A DNA stretch of 64,000 nucleotides from Eubacteriaceae bacterium (GCA_009782515.1 WRIY01000002.1:1-64000); one strand, 5' to 3'. Positions 17,521-25,395 are shown, counted from the first letter of the stretch. A program made the numbers and translations. The notes: generated by a model from the sequence alone, not told the origin.

Positions 17521-17524
17521 ACAT
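16892..17524 (-). pseudogene. Toxin_44-like protein, left copy, amino terminus missing
   Basis: The predicted toxin domain is complete (GAWDYKR, GNYNYGYTGK, EMNDQAIITQGYND), but the ~49 residues that start the other copy are absent; similarity begins at RLNDL immediately after the repeat boundary at 17520. The first in-frame ATG after the boundary is at 17524, and a frame also runs back to 17584. A minus-strand promoter-like pair (TTGTCA ... TATTAT) lies at about 17530-17570, but would give almost no leader before 17524. It may be a nonfunctional truncated copy or a domain-only toxin. About 95% identical to the right copy at protein level by eye. Confidence 0.6.
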
Positions 17525-17579
17525 AAATTTTACTTTATAATATATATAAATGTGTGAAGTTGACAATAAAGGGCGCATT

Positions 17580-17620
17580 AACACACCGCTTCCAGCGGTG
17601 CAATGCTAAGGGCAAGTTCA
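17580..17620 (+). other. candidate origin of transfer (oriT) of MobQ type
   Basis: ACCGCT and AGCGGT form a perfect 6-bp inverted repeat with a three-base loop, followed closely by GCTAAGGGCA. Relaxases of the MobQ/MobA_MobL group nick beside such a repeat at sequences like TAAGTGCGCC. It lies about 100 bp before the relaxase start, the usual place. The nick position is inferred by analogy. Confidence 0.45.
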
Positions 17621-17681
17621 AGGGCGGCTTCGCTTTGCCCGTGCTCTTTTTCGACACCCGCGAAAGGAGGCGCAGCACTCT

Positions 17682-19196
17682 ATGAAGTTCGTGCACTGCT
17701 CAGTGAAAGTGATCTCGCGCAGCTCAGGCCGCTCCTCGGTGGCGGCAGCTGCCTACCGATCCGGTGACAGGCTAACCAACGAGCGCGATGGAAGGAGCCA
17801 TGACTACAGCAGGCGCACCGGCGTCGTGCATGAGGAGGTGATGCTCCCTGATGGGGCCCCGGAGGCCTATGCAGACCGATCGACACTTTGGAATGCCGTC
17901 GAGGCCATCGAAAAACAAAGGAACTCTAGGCTTGCAAGGGAAGTAGTGATCGCGCTGCCGAATGAACTCGGCAATGAAGAGAAAATAGCCTTTGTTCAAA
18001 ATTATGTTCGAGAAAATTTTGTGAAACGCGGCATGTGCGCCGATATCGCTGTCCACTCAGGTCATAATACGGAAAAGTCTAGCCAAAGCAACCCGCATGC
18101 CCACATCATGCTGACGATGAGGCCGGTAAGCAGGGAAGGCTTCGGGCCCAAGGCAAAAAAAGTGTATATTCTTGACAAAGATGGAAATCGCATAAAGACA
18201 GCAAGGGGCAGCTGGAAGTCATACAAAGAAAACAGCGTGGATTGGGACAAAAAAGAAAATGTCTTTGCTTGGAGGGCGGATCTTGCTAATCGCATCAATG
18301 CCGAGATGCAGCGCCTCGGTCTAGATGACCGCGTGGATCCCCGCAGCTACAAAGACCAGGGCATTGATCGGGAGCCTGGGGTGCATATGGGCGCAGCAGC
18401 CACGGCTATGGAGCGGCGGGGGATAAAAACTGATCTTGGGGAGCGAAACCGCGAGATCATGGAGCGAAACCGCGAGACGGAGCGGCTTGCCTATGAGCAA
18501 CAGCAGCTTCTGCTTGACCATAGCGCCGAAGGGCTGGCAATAAGGATGATCGAAGCAAGAGAGCAGTACATAAAGAGCGACAGCGAGTATAGCCAAGCTC
18601 GAAGCATGCAGGCAGCCGATCGCGACAGGATCGAGAAAGCTAAGGATGATATCAAAGAGCTATCGCTTCAAGTCTTTGCTGTAGAAAGCTATGAAGCAAA
18701 AAAAGACATGCTTGATGCGCAAAAAAGTCGGCTAGGTTTTTTTAGGCTTTGGGCAAAGAGGGATATCACTCGGCAGATAAAGGAAGTGGATGCAAGGCTT
18801 TATCAGGCAAAAGATCGCCTTGGCATTAGCATACAAGAGGCAGAGGAAAGAGCAAAAGAGCTGCATCAGCATGGAGTGCTTACAGCTGCTAGCATAAAAG
18901 AGCTTGATAGCAAAATCCATGAAGCAGCACAGAGCCGAGATGCTGCAGAGCGATCTTATATATCCATAGAGCAAGAGATAAGGGCGCATCCAAATGAAAA
19001 AGAGATAAGGGCTATTCTTAAGAGCGATCGCAGCTACAGCTTCAGCAAAGGCAAAGAAAAGCTTTCTGATCTGCTAGCCAAGATAAGTGCTGATCAGCGT
19101 CTTGAGAAGTCTGCAGATAAAGAGCTTGGCAAAAATGAGAGGGATCTTGAAAGAGCAGCGCGAGGCCGTGATCGTGACGATGGTTTAGAACGTTAG
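17682..19196 (+). CDS. MobA/MobL-family relaxase (MobQ)
   Basis: This mobilisation protein would nick oriT and pilot single-stranded plasmid DNA during conjugation. The amino terminus has the motif SVAAAAYRSGDRL with the catalytic tyrosine, and the metal-binding motif SNPHAHIMLTMRP lies near residue 145, both diagnostic of MobA/MobL. Residues ~250-500 are charged and helical, probably coiled coil, without a recognisable primase. At 504 residues it is complete. AAGGAGG precedes the ATG with a slightly long spacing. The codon choice and G+C look higher than in neighbouring chromosomal genes. It needs a helper conjugation system, none of which is in the window. Confidence 0.9.
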   Translation: MKFVHCSVKVISRSSGRSSVAAAAYRSGDRLTNERDGRSHDYSRRTGVVHEEVMLPDGAPEAYADRSTLWNAVEAIEKQRNSRLAREVVIALPNELGNEEKIAFVQNYVRENFVKRGMCADIAVHSGHNTEKSSQSNPHAHIMLTMRPVSREGFGPKAKKVYILDKDGNRIKTARGSWKSYKENSVDWDKKENVFAWRADLANRINAEMQRLGLDDRVDPRSYKDQGIDREPGVHMGAAATAMERRGIKTDLGERNREIMERNRETERLAYEQQQLLLDHSAEGLAIRMIEAREQYIKSDSEYSQARSMQAADRDRIEKAKDDIKELSLQVFAVESYEAKKDMLDAQKSRLGFFRLWAKRDITRQIKEVDARLYQAKDRLGISIQEAEERAKELHQHGVLTAASIKELDSKIHEAAQSRDAAERSYISIEQEIRAHPNEKEIRAILKSDRSYSFSKGKEKLSDLLAKISADQRLEKSADKELGKNERDLERAARGRDRDDGLER

Positions 19197-19495
19197 CTCG
19201 AAAAAAGCTGCCTTTTTGCATGCCCTACACCTCGATATCGTCCTTGACCTTTTCTTAAGTTGTGATAACAGAAAAAAAAATGACTAAAGTTGTTTTTTTA
19301 TGCTAGCTTTTAGCTCAAATAGAAGTAAAATAATGTATAAACAAAAAAAATGCGGCAAAAAGGGAAAAATGATCGCACCAGTGCCATCACTAAATAACAC
19401 GGGATCGACCATAATTCACACTCTATGTGAATATGATACCACACCTAGTGATGCTAAGCAACCTCCCTTAAGCCGCAAAGAAGGAGGAGAATAGC
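19197..19495 (+). promoter_or_regulatory. structured leader before rep, with nested inverted repeats
   Basis: CATCACTA (19385-19392) pairs with TAGTGATG (19446-19453), and inside it ATTCACA (19414-19420) pairs with TGTGAAT (19426-19432). This nested palindrome lies just before the rep ribosome site (AAGGAGGAG). Such structures in rolling-circle plasmids serve as copy-control or replication-origin elements. A CTTGATA resembling the pC194/pUB110-type nick motif occurs at 19541-19547 inside rep. No coding sequence is supported in this gap. Confidence 0.45.
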
Positions 19496-21085
19496 ATGAA
19501 GACAGAAAGCAGCCTTGACAGCAAAGCAATTGAAAGCCTTCTTGATACTCTCATAGCCCTTAACCCTGCAGAATACGAAAAACTTACAGAGGAAGGCCGC
19601 AAAGTTGAAGCCTTATCCACTCTGCTTAATATAGAGCACAAAAAAGCAAGCCCATCAAAAAATGTTGTAGCAGCATCCGAATTCCTAGGAACAATAGCCA
19701 GCATAGAAATCATGCAGGCGCAGCGAGAGCATGCGCTTGACGGCATAACAATAAAAGAGCCGAGGGGAGCGCTGTCTGAGATGGCAACCCGCCGCCAAAG
19801 GGCGGACAGGCTAGCCGATATATACATGGGGGTGCATGCAGCTGTCAAAAGCGGCATTTACCCCGAGCCTGTACCGGCAAAGAGCGGGAGGAAAAGGGCC
19901 TCCTACAAGTCCAAGGCTGAAAGGGTGGGCGACTGCGCTACATACCTGGTCTTTGCCCAAACCTTGACAGAGCAGAAGATGGTGCACGCAAACCATTGCC
20001 GCGACAGGCTGTGCCCCATATGCATGGAGGGCAGATCCTCAAAGATCTATGGGCAGGCTATAGAGGCGGCAAAGAAGGTGGTGCAAAGGGATCGCGCTCT
20101 CAGCCTCATAGCCATTACCCTCACTGAGAGGACATGCAGGGGCTGGGAGGTTAGAAGCGAGATGGATGAGCAGTCAAAGGCGTGGAACCGGTTTGCCAGC
20201 AACCCAAGCAGCAAGGCTATCATGAAAGGCTGGTTTAAGGGCATAGAGGTAACTTATGACCCCGTAACTGATATGTACCACCCGCATATGCATATAGTGG
20301 CCATAGTGGGCCCTGAGTATTTTAAAAGGGGGGGGCCTCCAAGGAAGGGCGAGAGCAAAAAGGGCTACAAAAAGGGTAGGATGAAAAAAGGCGGCTACCG
20401 CACCACTGAGGAGTGGGCAGCAGCATGGGGCAAGTCGCGCGGCCTTGACTATGAGCCTATAGTCCATGTGCAGAAGGTGGGCGGCGACTCGGAAAGCCGG
20501 GAAGCTGCGCTGGCAGAAGTCTCCAAGTACTCTGTAAAGGCTGAAGACTACATTTTCGAGGAGGGTCGCCAGAAGTCCAACAGGGAGAAGGCGGCTAAAA
20601 GAAAGGGTGAAGATTTCGACTCGGAGTGCTTTGGCTGTGAGGGCAGGTGCAGTGCAGAGTGCTGCGAAGAGCATGGCCAGATGTGGCTGAGCGAAGCTGA
20701 GGCGTACGATCTTTCGGTGGAAGTAGCCTACACGCTGACAGAGGCTTTAAGGGGGAAAAGGCTGTACGCTTTTGGGGGGCTGCTTAAAGAGGCTGTCAAA
20801 GAGGCCAAGGAAGAACGAAAAGAAAGCTGCAAAGACTATAAAGAGCAGATCACAGACAGCGATGGTACAGTCCTTATAAGGGACATAGACTACATTCTAT
20901 TTTCATACAGATGGGAGCCAGAGCTGCAGAAGTATGCCTTTTGCCAGCTTATGACAGAAAAAGAGTGCCGGATCGAAGACGGGCAGGGCGGCTATATAGA
21001 AAACCGCGGCCCTCCTGAGAGGCCGCCGCCAGTGCAGCTAAGCTTTTGGGACATAGGGCTGTCATACGAATGTTCGGATACATAG
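19496..21085 (+). CDS. rolling-circle plasmid replication initiator (Rep_1 type)
   Basis: The central region carries the features of pC194/pUB110-type Rep proteins: a cysteine-rich segment CRDRLCPIC, a conserved SLIAITLTERT strand, the HUH metal motif in HPHMHIVAIV, and a carboxy motif VSKYSVKAEDYI. It would nick the plasmid's double-strand origin and start rolling-circle synthesis. At 529 residues it is longer than usual, with an amino-terminal helical extension (~110 residues) and an extra carboxy region containing CFGCEGRCSAECC. AAGGAGGAG precedes the ATG with good spacing. An intact Rep inside a chromosome is unexpected and suggests recent integration or an assembly join. Confidence 0.88.
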   Translation: MKTESSLDSKAIESLLDTLIALNPAEYEKLTEEGRKVEALSTLLNIEHKKASPSKNVVAASEFLGTIASIEIMQAQREHALDGITIKEPRGALSEMATRRQRADRLADIYMGVHAAVKSGIYPEPVPAKSGRKRASYKSKAERVGDCATYLVFAQTLTEQKMVHANHCRDRLCPICMEGRSSKIYGQAIEAAKKVVQRDRALSLIAITLTERTCRGWEVRSEMDEQSKAWNRFASNPSSKAIMKGWFKGIEVTYDPVTDMYHPHMHIVAIVGPEYFKRGGPPRKGESKKGYKKGRMKKGGYRTTEEWAAAWGKSRGLDYEPIVHVQKVGGDSESREAALAEVSKYSVKAEDYIFEEGRQKSNREKAAKRKGEDFDSECFGCEGRCSAECCEEHGQMWLSEAEAYDLSVEVAYTLTEALRGKRLYAFGGLLKEAVKEAKEERKESCKDYKEQITDSDGTVLIRDIDYILFSYRWEPELQKYAFCQLMTEKECRIEDGQGGYIENRGPPERPPPVQLSFWDIGLSYECSDT

Positions 21086-21255
21086 GGATTGCGAAGCTTC
21101 TTATTGTACTTGAGACCTTGGCAGCAACTCAAAAATGATGCTTTCAAGGAAAAGAAAAGCAGAAAAGCTTCAAGAAAAGAGGACCTTGGCATCCCTTTAA
21201 AGAGAAAAGAAAAAGCTTAAACATCTCAAAATTTATTAAAGCGCCTAAAAAAGGT

Positions 21256-22627
21256 GGGCTTTGCCATGCCTTAATAGATGAGAGAGCATCTCAGAGGTTG
21301 TCTTTGCTGTGTGTTTTGTTTGATATGCTTTATTTGCTACCAATTTATTAAGTTACCAAGGATGCGGTGATGCGCCGTAGGCATATATCCAATCTGTACC
21401 GAAATCCCACCATTTATAGCAACATAGGCAAAGTTCATTTTGAGGTAGAGGGTTTTTGTTTTCGTATTTATGTGTGCCATCTATTATTGTAATTGGATAG
21501 TTTTTAGGTTCTTTTAAAAAAAATTTAGCATATGACATATCTCCACCGAGATCAGAATGAAATACTGCTATTGCTTCGCCACTTCGCCTAGAAACATATA
21601 CTTCGTTGCTTCTTGACGTTAATGAGTATGGAAATTTTAAGACTATTACTGTTGAAGTATTTTCTGGGCATTGCAATATAGCTTGTTCAGCGGCTGTTTG
21701 AAATAAGCTGTACATGGCAGAAAAACGAACGGTCTCATAAGCGATTTGTAATTTTGTGCCGTAAAACGGATATAAAAATGCTATTAAAAGAGAAAATGGT
21801 GCTAGAAACTTTTGAAAGGCTCTGCAGTGTTTTGAAAAAATAACGCTTACAACAGTGATAATTAAGACAAATGAATTGACTAAAAATATGATTTTCCATA
21901 TTAAAACTGTTGTATGCATAAAAATGCATGATATAGATAGAGTGCTTGAAAAAAAAGCCCAGCACCGATATGTAAGGCTTTGCTTTTTAAAGCTACTATG
22001 GCGCGTCATTATAGCCTTGAGTAATGATAGCTTGATCATTCATTTCATTAACATCATATTTAAAACCGCCTACAATAAAGCTTCCAAGCTTCAAGGTTGA
22101 TAGTGAAAATAAGAATTTTCCAGTATATCCGTAGTTATAGTTACCCATATATTCACCTCCAGCTATTGTGTGCATATTTTGCCCACGCGCATAGTTTAAG
22201 CATAGATACCCATAAGTTCCAACATTATATGGTGAAAATCGTTTGTAATCCCAAGCTCCTTTAGATTGCACTCTGCCGACCCAGTATGCAGCTGTTGAAG
22301 TGTATGGATCTATTTGCAGGCCGTATAGAGCTTGTTGCCTTGCTAAATCGTTATACATGCTCTTTATGGCTGAATAGTTAGTTGAAACCATATTACCAAA
22401 ATTTACTTTAGTATATGAGCATGTATGTGCAATATTTAGTGGTTCAAAGATTTCTGGTTGTGTTGTGTTTGATGAATGTAGAATGTGATCTGCATTAGTA
22501 GCTTCATTTTTTAAATATGATTCGATGTCTATTTTCATTGAAAACGGTTCTTTGCCGAATTTGTAGAGTCCAATTTTTACAAGCGAATTTATCATGTTTA
22601 AATCCGCTATCAAATCATTTAACCTGT
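21256..22627. repeat. 1.37-kb direct repeat, right copy
   Basis: This is the partner of 16152-17520. The right end stops within the toxin gene, whose first ~49 codons lie outside the repeat at 22628-22766. Thus the right copy joins a complete toxin gene to chromosome-side DNA, and the left copy joins the truncated toxin gene to mob. Confidence 0.92.
21353..22009 (-). CDS. membrane protein of the toxin module, right copy
   Basis: This is the second copy of the 218-residue protein with three amino-terminal membrane segments and a soluble tail. AAGG sits 5 bases before the ATG at 22009, within the end of the toxin gene, so translation is likely coupled. Differences from the left copy are concentrated in the first ~70 residues (for example SSFKKQSLTY against NKFKKLSLAF), while the rest is identical. 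Selection appears to keep both copies open. Function is unknown; a toxin-associated immunity or membrane-targeting role is inferred from position. Confidence 0.68.
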   Translation of the reverse strand: MTRHSSFKKQSLTYRCWAFFSSTLSISCIFMHTTVLIWKIIFLVNSFVLIITVVSVIFSKHCRAFQKFLAPFSLLIAFLYPFYGTKLQIAYETVRFSAMYSLFQTAAEQAILQCPENTSTVIVLKFPYSLTSRSNEVYVSRRSGEAIAVFHSDLGGDMSYAKFFLKEPKNYPITIIDGTHKYENKNPLPQNELCLCCYKWWDFGTDWIYAYGASPHPW

Positions 22628-22766
22628 TTGAATTGATATTATATGCATTGATTTTAAGATACCCTTGTTCATTTACGTCAAGCTTTCCGCCTTCGTAAAG
22701 AATGTCAAATAGTTCAGCCAATTCATCGTCAATAACAACACTTGATGATATATTTTCATTGTTCAT
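21996..22766 (-). CDS. Toxin_44-like polymorphic toxin domain protein, full-length copy
   Basis: The 256-residue protein has no signal peptide. Residues 1-50 are acidic, and residues ~150-256 carry the conserved pattern of the bacterial toxin 44 domain, a predicted RNase of polymorphic toxin systems: KGAWDYKR, GNYNYGYTGKFLF and NEMNDQAIITQGYND. In most systems this domain is the tip of a long secreted protein; here it is a short stand-alone gene followed by an overlapping membrane-protein gene. AGGAG lies about 13 bases before the ATG, rather far. The assignment rests on motif recall and needs a profile search. Confidence 0.65.
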   Translation of the reverse strand: MNNENISSSVVIDDELAELFDILYEGGKLDVNEQGYLKINAYNINSNRLNDLIADLNMINSLVKIGLYKFGKEPFSMKIDIESYLKNEATNADHILHSSNTTQPEIFEPLNIAHTCSYTKVNFGNMVSTNYSAIKSMYNDLARQQALYGLQIDPYTSTAAYWVGRVQSKGAWDYKRFSPYNVGTYGYLCLNYARGQNMHTIAGGEYMGNYNYGYTGKFLFSLSTLKLGSFIVGGFKYDVNEMNDQAIITQGYNDAP

Positions 22767-22892
22767 TCAAATAGTTATTCTCCTATGGTGTTATAGAATA
22801 ATATTCAATTCCTCGGCAAATGACGTAAATTTTGCTATATAATATCTAATGAATGTGGAGCTTTCGGTATTAACATGAAAAGAGGTTTGTAT

Positions 22893-23408
22893 ATGACTCC
22901 TGACCAAAAAATGGAATTTGTCATCGAATTGGCTAAGAAAGCAATGGACAGCGGAGAGTTTCCTATAGCAGCAGCAATATATAGTGGCGATGAGTTAATA
23001 GCCTCAGCTTTTACAACCGAAAACGCTGAAGGCAGATTCCTTGTTCATGCCGAGCAGAAAGCGTTAATGGAAGCTGACTTGAAGAAACTTCCCATAAAGG
23101 CTCGCAGAGGCCTTGAGCTGTACACTAACCTTGAACCGTGCCTTATGTGCCTTGGAACGGCGATATCAAGTTTTTTAGGCAAAATCTATTACGCGGTAGA
23201 AGCTCTTGATGACGGGGCGGTCGAACTCGTCAGCAAGGAATACGCAAGGCGCAAGCAAGCAGGAACACCTCTGCAATTTCCTTTCCCTGAAGTGCATTCA
23301 GGACTTTTGCGTAGCCAAAGCATACAGCTATTTCGTGAGTTCGTTAATAACAATGAAGGAAAACCCGGAATTGCTTATGCAAAGACAATAGCTGAGTTGC
23401 AGCAGTGA
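22893..23408 (+). CDS. nucleoside/cytosine deaminase family protein
   Basis: This is a zinc-dependent deaminase of the cytidine/tRNA-adenosine deaminase superfamily. The zinc-binding histidine and proton-shuttling glutamate are in LVHAEQKAL (HAE) and the other ligands in EPCLMCLG (PCxxC). The ~171-residue length and an extended carboxy terminus (after residue 110) fit a free nucleoside deaminase better than TadA. AAAGAGG is 8 bases before the ATG at 22893; the earlier in-frame ATG at 22875 has no comparable site. It lies just right of the integrated element. Substrate unknown. Confidence 0.82.
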   Translation: MTPDQKMEFVIELAKKAMDSGEFPIAAAIYSGDELIASAFTTENAEGRFLVHAEQKALMEADLKKLPIKARRGLELYTNLEPCLMCLGTAISSFLGKIYYAVEALDDGAVELVSKEYARRKQAGTPLQFPFPEVHSGLLRSQSIQLFREFVNNNEGKPGIAYAKTIAELQQ

Positions 23409-23834
23409 AAAGATTTAGGGAGAAATGCGCTTTGTCGTGCAGCCCCAAATTACGGGCAGGGAAAGCATGAGGGAGAAAGCCCCTTTGCTTTGAGCCATAG
23501 CGCCGTGTTGCTCAAATGGCGATTCGCCATTGCCGGTATAATTCCGTGCCTGTTTTAGCCGAACACTGCAATGCTCCCTTCCTGGAAACGGGTATAAAAA
23601 CATCGCATTCTTTTTGTTTCCTGCAGCAAAAATGGCAAATAGAAAAAGGGCACTACATCAAAATAGCGTCCCTTTTCATGTTTCGTATACGATTTTTATA
23701 CTGCCCCGATTGCCCGTTGCCATTAAAACACTGAATTTACCGGGTTTCATCATATTTTCTTACGGCAACGCTCTTATGCGGGTAAGTTTATTTCATTATT
23801 GAATTGCTCAGGGGCATGCATTAGGTTAATAGCC
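23409..23834. other. intergenic stretch with a terminator-like hairpin
   Basis: This 426-bp gap between convergent genes holds no supported gene. AAAAAGGG and CCCTTTT at about 23642-23679 can pair around a long loop and may end the deaminase transcript. GGCGATTCGCC near 23517 is a short palindrome. Nothing else is recognised. Confidence 0.35.
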
Positions 23835-24887
23835 TTAAGTTGGCTCCTGCAGATCATCGCCTATAGATTCTGAAAGCGCGCCTTGCCCATGCTCAGCTTC
23901 AAAGGCTAAATCTATTTGCCCTTCATCTGATTCTGAAAGCTCATAGCTCATATATGGATTGTGGAAAGGGGCAGGCGGCTCTAAAAGCATGGCTTCATCG
24001 GCATCAGAGCCCTGGACGGCTTCGGTGCCATCTGCCAAGCTGAAGTGCTCTTCTTCGTCGCTGGCTGCCAAAGCAGGCTGCTCATAATCTATAGCGCTGC
24101 CTATCGCTTCAAACTCTTCTTCTGCCGGCTCATGAACTGCTTGGGCGAAGCCTGTTGCAGATTGTTCTATTTGTTCTTCTTCGGAAGCATTATCGATGCT
24201 TTCTTCTGGCGTTATATGCTCTTGGGCTTCTTCGCGCTCTGAATCATCTTCGGTATAAGCGACTAATTCCTGGTTTTCACGAACTTGCGGATAGAAAGCT
24301 TCGGGATTTTCAATTATGGCGCTGGGCTCTGCTGCTAAAGGCTCAACTTTAGTAGCAGGTATTATTAGCTGGTTAATGGCCTTTCCGTTTACTCTTATCT
24401 GGCCATTTAGCGAACATGTTATGCTGTGCACGCTTGAGTCGTATGAATAGCCTTGTGGAACGTCGACAGCTTGCAGAGTGCACTTCTTCCCGGAATTTAC
24501 TACCAGGTATGCCTTGCCTTCATCGTCTGTCATTATCGTTTTTACTGTGCCATCATCGCTGCAAACTTCGAATTTTGCGCCAACAAGCCTTGTGCCGCTG
24601 GCTATGTCAATTATATATGCCCTAAGCTTGCCTATTGAAGGAAAGAAAGACTGCATCGTTGCATTGCGCCTTATTTCCAATGCGCTCAACGGCCTCACCT
24701 CTCGCGCATAAGATGAAGTGTCCTGCATCTGCATATACTTATTGCGCTTGTCTTGCTCAGGGATTATGTAGGGTTGGTTTGATCCCAGCATTCTCTTGTC
24801 ATCACATGAGGTGCAGAATCTGTTATTTTTAGGTGAGTAAACAACATGGTGCTCGCCATAGTCATAAAAAATTTCTTCGCCACGCAA
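23835..24887 (-). CDS. acidic protein with one Cna-B/SpaA-like domain, no signal peptide
   Basis: Residues ~85-185 resemble a single prealbumin/Cna-B-type beta sandwich (GKLRAYIIDIASGTRLVGA, then FEVCSDDGT, TDDEGKAYL, VPQGYSYDSS), the fold used in surface adhesins. Residues ~200-350 form a strongly acidic, low-complexity tail rich in Glu and Asp. The amino terminus has a CTSCDD cysteine pair and no signal peptide or LPxTG sorting motif, so it is probably not a conventional surface protein. AAAGGAG is 8 bases before the TTG at 24887, supporting that start. It is a single gene with its own A-T-rich promoter region. Role unknown. Confidence 0.6.
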   Translation of the reverse strand: MRGEEIFYDYGEHHVVYSPKNNRFCTSCDDKRMLGSNQPYIIPEQDKRNKYMQMQDTSSYAREVRPLSALEIRRNATMQSFFPSIGKLRAYIIDIASGTRLVGAKFEVCSDDGTVKTIMTDDEGKAYLVVNSGKKCTLQAVDVPQGYSYDSSVHSITCSLNGQIRVNGKAINQLIIPATKVEPLAAEPSAIIENPEAFYPQVRENQELVAYTEDDSEREEAQEHITPEESIDNASEEEQIEQSATGFAQAVHEPAEEEFEAIGSAIDYEQPALAASDEEEHFSLADGTEAVQGSDADEAMLLEPPAPFHNPYMSYELSESDEGQIDLAFEAEHGQGALSESIGDDLQEPT

Positions 24888-25065
24888 AGCATTTACTCCT
24901 TTACTTTATACTATACTAGTAAATATTATGTTGGAAGCAATGTTTGGTGCATGCCCACACTAAAGCAGCGCTATAAAACCGGCTTTTGGCGTTGCCTAAC
25001 ACAGCTTAAGCAGCAAGCGTCCAGCACAATGTTTGATCTTAGGGGTTGATGAAGCCATTTGTGCA

Positions 25066-25094
25066 TTGATTTAGATCATCTAAGCATTTATAAT
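25066..25094 (+). promoter_or_regulatory. sigma-A-type promoter for tRNA-Pro
   Basis: TTGATT (25066-25071) and TATAAT (25089-25094) are separated by exactly 17 bases, ending 8 bases before the tRNA. Confidence 0.75.
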
Positions 25095-25102
25095 AATAAA
25101 AT

Positions 25103-25179
25103 CGGGGCGTGGCGCAGCTTGGTAGCGTGCTTGAATGGGGTTCAAGAGGCCGGAGGTTCAAATCCTCTCGCTCCGACCA
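25103..25179 (+). tRNA. tRNA-Pro (anticodon GGG)
   Basis: A full cloverleaf can be drawn: acceptor stem CGGGGCG with CGCTCCG, D-arm with GCGCAGCTTGGTAGCG, anticodon stem CTTGA/TCAAG around loop ATGGGGT giving anticodon GGG, and T-arm GGAGGTTCAAATCCTC. The CCA end is encoded. Confidence 0.95.
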
Positions 25180-25206
25180 TTATTTGAAGGCGAGGTACAA
25201 GGCACT

Positions 25207-25395
25207 ATGACAGCAAATGACCTCATCATCGCAAAAAAAGAGCTGGGGAAGCTTCAAAAATCCCTCGGCAGAGAACTTGCCAAAGGCAAGTACAAAGATT
25301 CATCAAGAATACAGCAGCTTAGAAAAGACATAAGAAGCAAGAAGCTAGCCATAGGCGAGATAACTATGGAGCTGCTAGTGGAGATGGACGCTTAG
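25207..25395 (+). CDS. small charged protein, unknown
   Basis: The 62-residue product is lysine-rich and predicted helical (MTANDLIIAKKELGKLQKSL, SRIQQLRKDIRSKKLAIGEI). It starts 28 bases after tRNA-Pro, with AAGG and GGCGAGG upstream, and no terminator separates them, so it is probably transcribed with the tRNA. The size and charge recall small ribosomal or RNA-binding proteins such as L29, but conserved L29 motifs are not evident, so I leave it unnamed. It would usually be missed or called hypothetical. Confidence 0.5.
   Translation: MTANDLIIAKKELGKLQKSLGRELAKGKYKDSSRIQQLRKDIRSKKLAIGEITMELLVEMDA

Noticed and set aside
19300-19494. Short plus-strand frame between mob and rep
   Set aside because: It covers the palindromic leader and runs into the rep ribosome site; no ribosome site of its own.
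16152-22627. Composite transposon or insertion sequence interpretation of the direct repeats
   Set aside because: No transposase gene, terminal inverted repeats or target-site duplication were found at the repeat edges; homologous integration of a plasmid explains the layout better.
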